The notes beneath the pieces were generated by a model. The model saw nothing but the letters and a program-made list of their open reading frames with translations. It searched no databases and had not been told where the DNA came from. A DNA stretch of 64,000 nt from Sphagnum magellanicum (Eukaryota > Streptophyta > Sphagnopsida > Sphagnales > Sphagnaceae): assembly GCA_021904315.1 (NCBI GenBank), contig CM038911.1, positions 1,242,501 to 1,306,500 of the forward strand, given 5' to 3'. The translations under genes and the position numbers were made by a program. Positions within the stretch are counted from its first letter, which is position 1; every line of letters starts with the position of its first letter. This document shows positions 57,983 through 64,000 of this stretch, piece after piece.

Positions 57983-60726
57983 CTGCAATTGCCCACCTTG
58001 ATTCATGTTTGCCATCTGCAAATCCCACAACACTATTGCAAGCATACTCTGACATTAAAATACTCATCCAGCTTGGTGTCTTGTTCCCAACTTCTTGAAT
58101 TTACAAGCTGCCTGTATAGTAGAGAATGTAGCATAGGTAACAAGAACCTCTCCAATCTATCTGTCTGTGCTAGGATTCGTTGGACACCAAAAAAGGGCAC
58201 AGAGACCAAACCGTGCTGGACGGTAAAAGTGATGATTGGGCATTTACACACAGATGATTCATAGATCCAAGCTGGATTCAGCTGGGAGTCCCTTGACTGA
58301 CAAGTGTGTTTTGCTGTGTTGCTTGCAGTTGTGATCTTTGGAGCTACTGATGCAGATATTGCTGCTGCAAAGACTGCTGCTGTCCTTGGGGTTGTTGGAG
58401 AGCCTGCCGGTCCTCACAGTGCAGTCTATGGTTTACAAAATTCCTCTAAGAAAATAACTCATTTCCTCACTAGTTTCTATTTATCACAATTTCAAAGACA
58501 AGCACTAAACAAAGATATACAAGATGGCAGCTGGGTACAGATAAAAGCTGCCAGTTTCAGTTTGCCCTCAACAACAGTGTGATGATGACAGAAAGGACAA
58601 ACAACAAAGATCATGATGGATAACAGGATAAGACAAAGGCCAGAGTTGTGATGAAAAGCAATTCAAATAATCTACTAAGTGAAAAACAAATGGTCCCAAC
58701 AAATAAATCACATAGGCAACACACACATGATACAGATACATGAGATATTTCGACAATAAATCAATGTGAACTCTGAGGAAATCAGGAAATCAGAGTAGAT
58801 GGTAACATAAAGGTTCACAATTGAGGAACCAGGCATATTCCCAATCAAGAGCAAGAGAAACCTGGTATTGAAGCTGCTGCTGCAACTGTAGGAATTGATC
58901 CTGACAAGATAAGACAGTGTCAGGCTTTTACAGTTGCTTCACAGGTATAGTAACAGACTGGAGTGCAATGAACAATCAAATACAGGAGCAGAGAAGCCCC
59001 AACCTGCTGTAATTTGGCTTGTTGATGATGTTGTAGCAAATGCTGCTGTGATAATTGTCATTGCTACTGAACATTTGCTTGGGCCTGTCAACATCAGACA
59101 TGGATGTATCAGTGCTCTCTCTAGCCTGGCACTCCCTGCTCACTGCCCGCTAATGCATACAGCCAAGGAAAGTTCATTTTTATTCATTTGCTCAAAAAAG
59201 AGTTCACTCACTAGTGGAAGTCATTCAGACGTTACGCGTATTAAATGCAGTACCTGAGGCACTGGAGGGGTTCCAGGCTATCAAAGTTGCTGGCTTTGCT
59301 GCACCTGAGCGGACTGCAGCTGTTGATTTGCAGCTGTTGGAACTATTATTGCCTTTGCATGAGAGCTTCTTGCTGTTGCTGTTCTTGCTGTAGTTGCTGC
59401 TGTTGAAAAGGGATGTTCACATTTCCCATTCTAGATCTTGGGGAATTAACAAACAGTCCAGATGAGGCAGCTGATGCCATGCCAGGGACAGTCCCAGTAC
59501 CCATAACATTCTATAGAGGATTGCACAACTCAGACCAGGGTTGGTCAACTGCAGCCAATATAGTGAACTCCTCGTTAGTCCTGCTTCAAAAGGTCTCACT
59601 GTAACCACAAAATCTGTACAGTTTAATCATGAGGGTGACAATTAAAACATGGGTTGACTTCATGGACCCTGAACAGCCTGTCCCAAATAAGTTCTTGCCA
59701 TGGTAATTGAAAGCATGACAAGCTTCAGTTTGAAAGAACAAAAAATCTGTGAGTAAACAACAGGTATAGGGTTTTCAGTATGTGGTTGTTCTCTATGCCC
59801 ACAGCTGGTGAAGCCATGACCTGTGACCAGAAAATATAATCAAGAAACTACAGGAAAGAAACCCAGTATAATGGCTTTCAGCAAAACACTTGCATGTCCA
59901 CACTGTGCAGCTGGCTCAAGAGCAAAAGGATTTGGGGCTTCAAAGACAATAGGACAACAAGCAGGGACAAAACTGGCTCTGATGCAGCTACTGATCTGAT
60001 TAGGAATCATACCTGCTGAGGCACAGGTGGTCCTATAAGTTCACTAGATGGCAACACTCACAATGATCCTCTCTCTGAAGCCCAAACCTGCCAACAAATA
60101 CAACCCCTGGTTGTCAATGAATCTAATCAGTTGACAAAGTAAAAGCATAGTTGCAATGATAGTGTCACCGAGTCCTAGGGCACACAATACACAGAGTCTG
60201 GTGCAGGAAGTACCATGAAGAAATAGGTTAAAGACAGAAAGATTCCAGTAGCCACCATATGTGATGCACAATGCAAGACTGCTTGCTTAAGTGTGCTGGC
60301 ACCCACAGGTCCCTGCTGAGTTCTGAGTCTATAGAACTTGTGGGCCTCTTGCAGCACTTTGTCTGCAGCATTGCACACTGATCCAACCATCTCTATTTGC
60401 CTCTGATGGTGAAATAACCAGCAAGCACAAAAACTTACATGCAGCTTCCACTCATTAATGCCTGCAAAGATGATGAAGAATCTCCATTCGACACATGCCT
60501 GGAGAAGGGCATATCTGCTTATATACCATGGAAAAGGATTGGCAAGTAGAACCATGAAAATATTGACTGAAAAAAATCAATCCCTCAAATTCCAGCTTAC
60601 CTGAATATTTTCATTCTGCAATTGAACAGGAAGTCTGGAAAACGCCTGACAAAATCTGTTCCTTCATAGTGACCTCGTCTGCCGCCATCTCTGGTAGCCG
60701 CTTGGATGACAGCAGTAAATGCAATA
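57983..60726 (-). pseudogene. MED8: Mediator subunit 8 (MED8) pseudogene with introns
   Basis: MED8 is a head-module subunit of Mediator, which links activators to RNA polymerase II. Eight exon-like pieces lie in order on the minus strand, most with GT/AG borders: 60726-60601 (LLSSKRLPEM, MKEQILSG, RLPVQLQNENIQ), 60402 to about 60285 (RQIEMVGSVCNAADKVLQEA then TQQGPVGASTL), 60087-60013 (LPSSELIGPPVPQQ), 59548-59254 (LFVNSPRSRMGNVNIPFQQ then Gln-rich, PGTPPVPQ), 59084-59004, 58900-58862 (DQFLQLQQQLQYQ), 58403 to about 58250 and 58015-57983 (MANMNQGGQLQ). Plant MED8 has the same helical segment and long Gln-rich tail with NSPRS. Damage: a one-base insertion in a T run in the first piece, a shift in the fourth, and stops in almost every Gln-rich piece. 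The N-terminal exons (SLFKAIS region) were not found upstream. Kept introns mean it is not a processed copy. Confidence 0.75.
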
Positions 60727-61050
60727 CTGCAAACTAAAACTACACAAAAACAACTACATCATCAATCCCCTCTCTCCCCTTTCCTCTACACCTCTCCATA
60801 CGAGCAACTTCTCCATCCATAACTCAGGCATTTTCCTTGCCCAATCTGACACGTTGCCGAACACAAATTTGATGCATGTACACATTGCCTCTCAGCAATC
60901 AAGTAGATGTGGAAAAGTCCAAATGCAAGATGTGACCATAGAAATGTACATATTGAGTTCTGTTGCGTTTGTGAAACCGTGGGAAGACGTATTAGGTAGA
61001 CATAATAATGTTTAGCGAGCACTCAAAAGACAGTGCTCATCAAAATATCA

Positions 61051-61165
61051 GCCATGTCCTCATCCAAGTTGCAGCAAACTTATGAAAGTAAGCTTCATTT
61101 CATTTTAGCCATGTCCTTATCCAAGTTGCAACAAACTTGTGAAGGTAAGCTTCATTTCATTTCGG
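61051..61165 (+). repeat. 57-bp direct duplication
   Basis: GCCATGTCCTCATCCAAGTTG at 61051 recurs as GCCATGTCCTTATCCAAGTTG at 61108, and both continue into CAACAAACTT-TGAA-GTAAGCTTC. Confidence 0.88.
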
Positions 61166-61169
61166 CTTG

Positions 61170-62500
61170 TACAAGCAAAGCATCTATGCCTTGGGCATAC
61201 AGAGAATCATGTAGAGGCGTAGTGATTGGGGTCTAGTGATTAGCAATATCACATGTCAACAAGAAATTGCATTCCCACCCCCACATCATGCTCAAAATGC
61301 ATCCTTGCCCACACAAAACTTGGCATATATTTTCTCAAACTACCCATATCTTTACGATCCATGTAAAGTCGATCAATTCATTCAACTACTTGACTAAACA
61401 CATTACACACAAAACCCAACTCTCCTCGTTTGGAAAAGTGGATGTGCATTCAAGCGTAGCGTAGAACCCACCATAGAGAGGAGCCGTGATCCTAAGCTCG
61501 TGAAAAGATGCAACTCCATCGTTCCGGCGCTTACCTCATCAATATTGCTCTGTCCAAACCTAGAGGTCGAGTAGGTAGTGTTGAGAACCCTGGTGATTCA
61601 CAGAACCCTATTGACAAAAGTGTCGTACCCTAACAGCTAGGGTTATCAATAACAGTACGTCTGGGCAATCAACAGGTCAGTGTCCACATCTGTTACTGTT
61701 TATACCCATAAAAGATTATTGGAAACGTTTCCTAACGTGACAGCATGCCATTGGACAAGAGCTCCACGTATCTTTGTACCTTATGCTATTTTCGTACCTC
61801 GCTAAATTTTTTTTGCATGTTCCTGGTCGCTAGTTGGCTAAACCTCATATCTCACTCTCTTTTGTGTCCCGTAAGTCGTAAGCTTAGCACTCTAGGGTTC
61901 CTTACAATAATTATGTCCAATAAGCAACTTGAGCATACTAATTTGCGGTTAATAGTCTCAACACTGACATGCCTCCACTATTCACAATAACTTAGGTACT
62001 TGTTATTTACCTAGTCCATAACCTATGGCCCACCATTTCATCAGAACATTTTGATGTGTCTTCTCCCTCCCATCTCCCTTTGTCTTGCTCTGATCTGATT
62101 CATAACGACTGTAATGAGAATCGCACTTTGATTTGGCTATCAAGTCACCAGTTACAACGCATAACCTTTGACTTGGATTTCAGTAGTCACCTACTAGTTA
62201 GCACAAGGTACGAACATTGGATCTCATTAGGCGCAATGACTATGTAACCGGCGAGAGCAGGCCAGTTATGGGACATAACCGGTGACGCCACCAGACAGAA
62301 CCACATAGTAGATGGGTGGGATTTCACTTTCTCTTCACTCTTTTCTCATTCTTCACTCCTCTCCTACATTCGTTCTCACTTGTGTTCGCCATCATTCCCT
62401 CTCATCTGTGAGTTCTGTGTTCGTCCTGTGTGTTGCAAATCTTTCAGGTGCATTTTCCTCTTGCTTTGCTAAGATTTTCCTATGGTCTGTTATCGCTCCA
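61170..62500. other. Intergenic DNA with moderate CpG, no gene recognised
   Basis: A TC-rich stretch at 62310-62410 and a donor-like GTAAGC on the minus strand near 61535 hint at a leader or promoter, but no protein homology was seen. Confidence 0.3.
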
Positions 62501-62519
62501 CTTTGATAAAGAACTTGAA

Positions 62520-62602
62520 GAACTTGCGTTGTAGCGTAGCGAAGCGCAACTTGAAGAGCTTGATAAAACGTGCATTGAAGCGTAGCGAAGCGCGGTGAAG
62601 TA
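62520..62602 (+). repeat. GCGTAGCGAAGCGC double motif
   Basis: GCGTAGCGAAGCGC occurs twice 55 bp apart (about 62534 and 62589), each within AACTTG/CATTGAA-type text. It is a short, CpG-rich duplicated motif. Confidence 0.8.
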
Positions 62603-64000
62603 AGGGGGAGGAATGATCCCACTCGTGGATGATGGAAATTGAAGACAGACTCTTGTGTCCATTTTCTTGTGTTTTTAGTTTAACATCGAAGTTTATATTA
62701 AAATGCTTAAATGTACAGTTGGTTAGAAGTTTTTGCTTGGATGTTACAAAGCATTGGACAAGGGAGAAGAGAGATTCACTTGGTAATTGGCAGCATGACT
62801 ACTGTTTTGGCGACTCACTGTTACTGGTTGCTTTGCTTTTGCTGACACGATCTTCACTAGAATTGAATAAGGAGCGAGCAACGTTCCCACAACATGCTTT
62901 TGTGTGCACAAAAGCTGTAGCTATTGCATATATGAAATGCTTAAGGATTTATTCACTTGTAAGTTGTGTACCATAGAATAGTTTGTCATTCGCAACTCCA
63001 AGACTTTCTTTTAGGGAGCTACACGTAACCGAAATATGAAAACTGGGGGATTGCCTAAAAATTGAGAATACTCTAAAAGAGACAGTTGATGTGAACCTCA
63101 AACCAACACGGCAACCAGCAATTTGCCTCCGAAATCTTTGTGTTAGCTTCTTCATTGAGCATCTACCAGAACTCAATGGCTCGTTGATGGCATCTAGAAC
63201 AACTCATGATCAGCAACAATCAACTATCCGGAACAACTCTCAGAACAACTCAGTTAACCTCACAATTCCGAGCAACAAACATCAAGGGTAAATGACCATG
63301 TGCATAAGACACTTGTTGTCTGTCACCCATTTGGAATTTTGTGATATCCACCACTTTGTCAAAGGCCCTCCCAACCATTGCTTGCATTCTATGTTCAGAT
63401 CCATGACATCATTACTCTCCCAAAATGCCCCTCATGTTGCTGCCCCACTTGCGACAAGGTGAAGGTTCCTTTTGGCAAGGACAAAAGCAGCATCTAGCAT
63501 CTCATGAAGTTCCACATAGCTCAGCTCTTGGACCTCTTTTCTTTCCATCAACTTTGCAGATTATCAGGGAATTTGGAAATGAGAGAAAGGCTGATGGGCC
63601 TTTTGAACTAAAAATGACTCTTAACCATGCAATCTAGAGACCTTCTTGTAGCTAGGTCAACAGTTGTGGTGATTCAGTTTGCTCTAGTAGCCATGAACAC
63701 GCATTGTCTGGAATAAGGCAGCTGGTGGCTTCAGAGTGGCTTCAGGCATTCAAGACCATTGCCTGTAAACTGCCTTTGTCTGCTTCCATTACTCTCCACC
63801 TATCTCACACCCTCTGTTACACTTCGCGCACATTGCCTACCAGTCTTAAAAATCCTCTGCTACACTTCAAGCACATTTGCTGCAGCAATTTCAAAGAATT
63901 AATGGTAATGATATTCCCTGCCTTTTTCCATAGCCACTTTTGGATTCCATTTTCTCATGATAGCCAAAGGTCCTGAGCTTCCATGCTAGGCAAATGGATG
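62603..64000. other. Right end of the window, no gene recognised
   Basis: Moderate GC with several ORFs of 60-115 codons on both strands, none with a recognisable motif or a convincing splice structure. Confidence 0.35.

Noticed and set aside
58304..58582. Plus-strand Ala/Val-rich ORF of 92 codons
   Set aside because: It is the antisense of Gln-rich MED8 pseudogene exons (CAG repeats read as CTG or GCT).
60740..62660. N-terminal exons of MED8 upstream of the pseudogene
   Set aside because: I looked for the conserved N-terminal helix text on the minus strand and did not find it.
1..64000. CRISPR arrays, toxin-antitoxin pairs, phage or bacterial defence systems
   Set aside because: The sequence is plant nuclear DNA; no direct-repeat array with regular unique spacers or operon-like gene packing exists.

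Overview
The window reads as plant nuclear DNA, most likely from a gymnosperm or another plant with a large, repeat-swollen genome. The reasons are one full-length plant-type N-glycan enzyme (GnTI), genes and gene relics with plant-like GT-AG introns, a Mediator subunit relic and a GRAS relic of plant type, a 9.5 kb Ty3/gypsy element, several MITE/hAT/SINE-like repeats, and long AT-rich stretches with no gene. The gymnosperm assignment is inference; nothing in the window proves it. There is no bacterial operon, CRISPR array, phage or organelle block.

Layout. (1) 1-10.7 kb: a decayed Ty3/gypsy retrotransposon on the minus strand (LTRs at 1220-1644 and 10378-10729). It carries a zinc-knuckle leader ORF, a gag core fused directly to RNase H (protease and reverse transcriptase lost), an integrase with both visible catalytic Asp positions changed to Asn, and an extra coiled-coil ORF after integrase. 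A solo LTR of another family (2458-3279, perfect 5-bp target duplication) sits inside that extra ORF. (2) 10.7-18.3 kb: AT-rich DNA with hairpins, a 193-bp tandem repeat and a microsatellite. (3) 18.3-24.9 kb: gene island. An intact, intronless GnTI gene (19241-20605, +) is followed by a probable two-exon gene for a small single-pass membrane protein (22696-23418, -) whose presumed promoter/leader is a CpG-rich block at 24.15-24.91 kb. (4) 25-28.5 kb: dispersed repeats, a decayed exon, and tandem arrays. (5) 28.5-54 kb: repeat-rich, AT-rich DNA with CTAGG/GTAGG-rich elements linked to tRNA-like promoter boxes, a GRAS-family pseudogene (about 38.85-40.99 kb, -), a Tourist-like MITE (41760-42046), a foldback element (45.06-45.41 kb), two hAT-like elements (45460-46320, 46425-46731), and an unassigned coding relic (48.3-49.75 kb, -). 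(6) 54.1-61 kb: second gene island, with a three-exon gene for a probable plastid/membrane protein (55121-56678, +), a possible terminal exon (57300-57476, +), and a multi-exon Mediator subunit 8 (MED8) pseudogene (57983-60726, -). (7) 61-64 kb: sequence without a recognisable gene but with short CpG-rich repeats.

The genes do not form a pathway. GnTI acts in the Golgi on N-glycans, MED8 would act in transcription, and the other two proteins are unassigned. The common theme is decay. Relics keep splice sites and codon-level homology but carry stops mostly explicable as C-to-T changes, as expected where transposon-rich plant DNA is heavily methylated. I found no convincing new biological system. 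The most unusual items are the intronless intact GnTI, the gypsy family's extra coiled-coil ORF, and the tRNA-like modules inside GTAGG-repeat elements.
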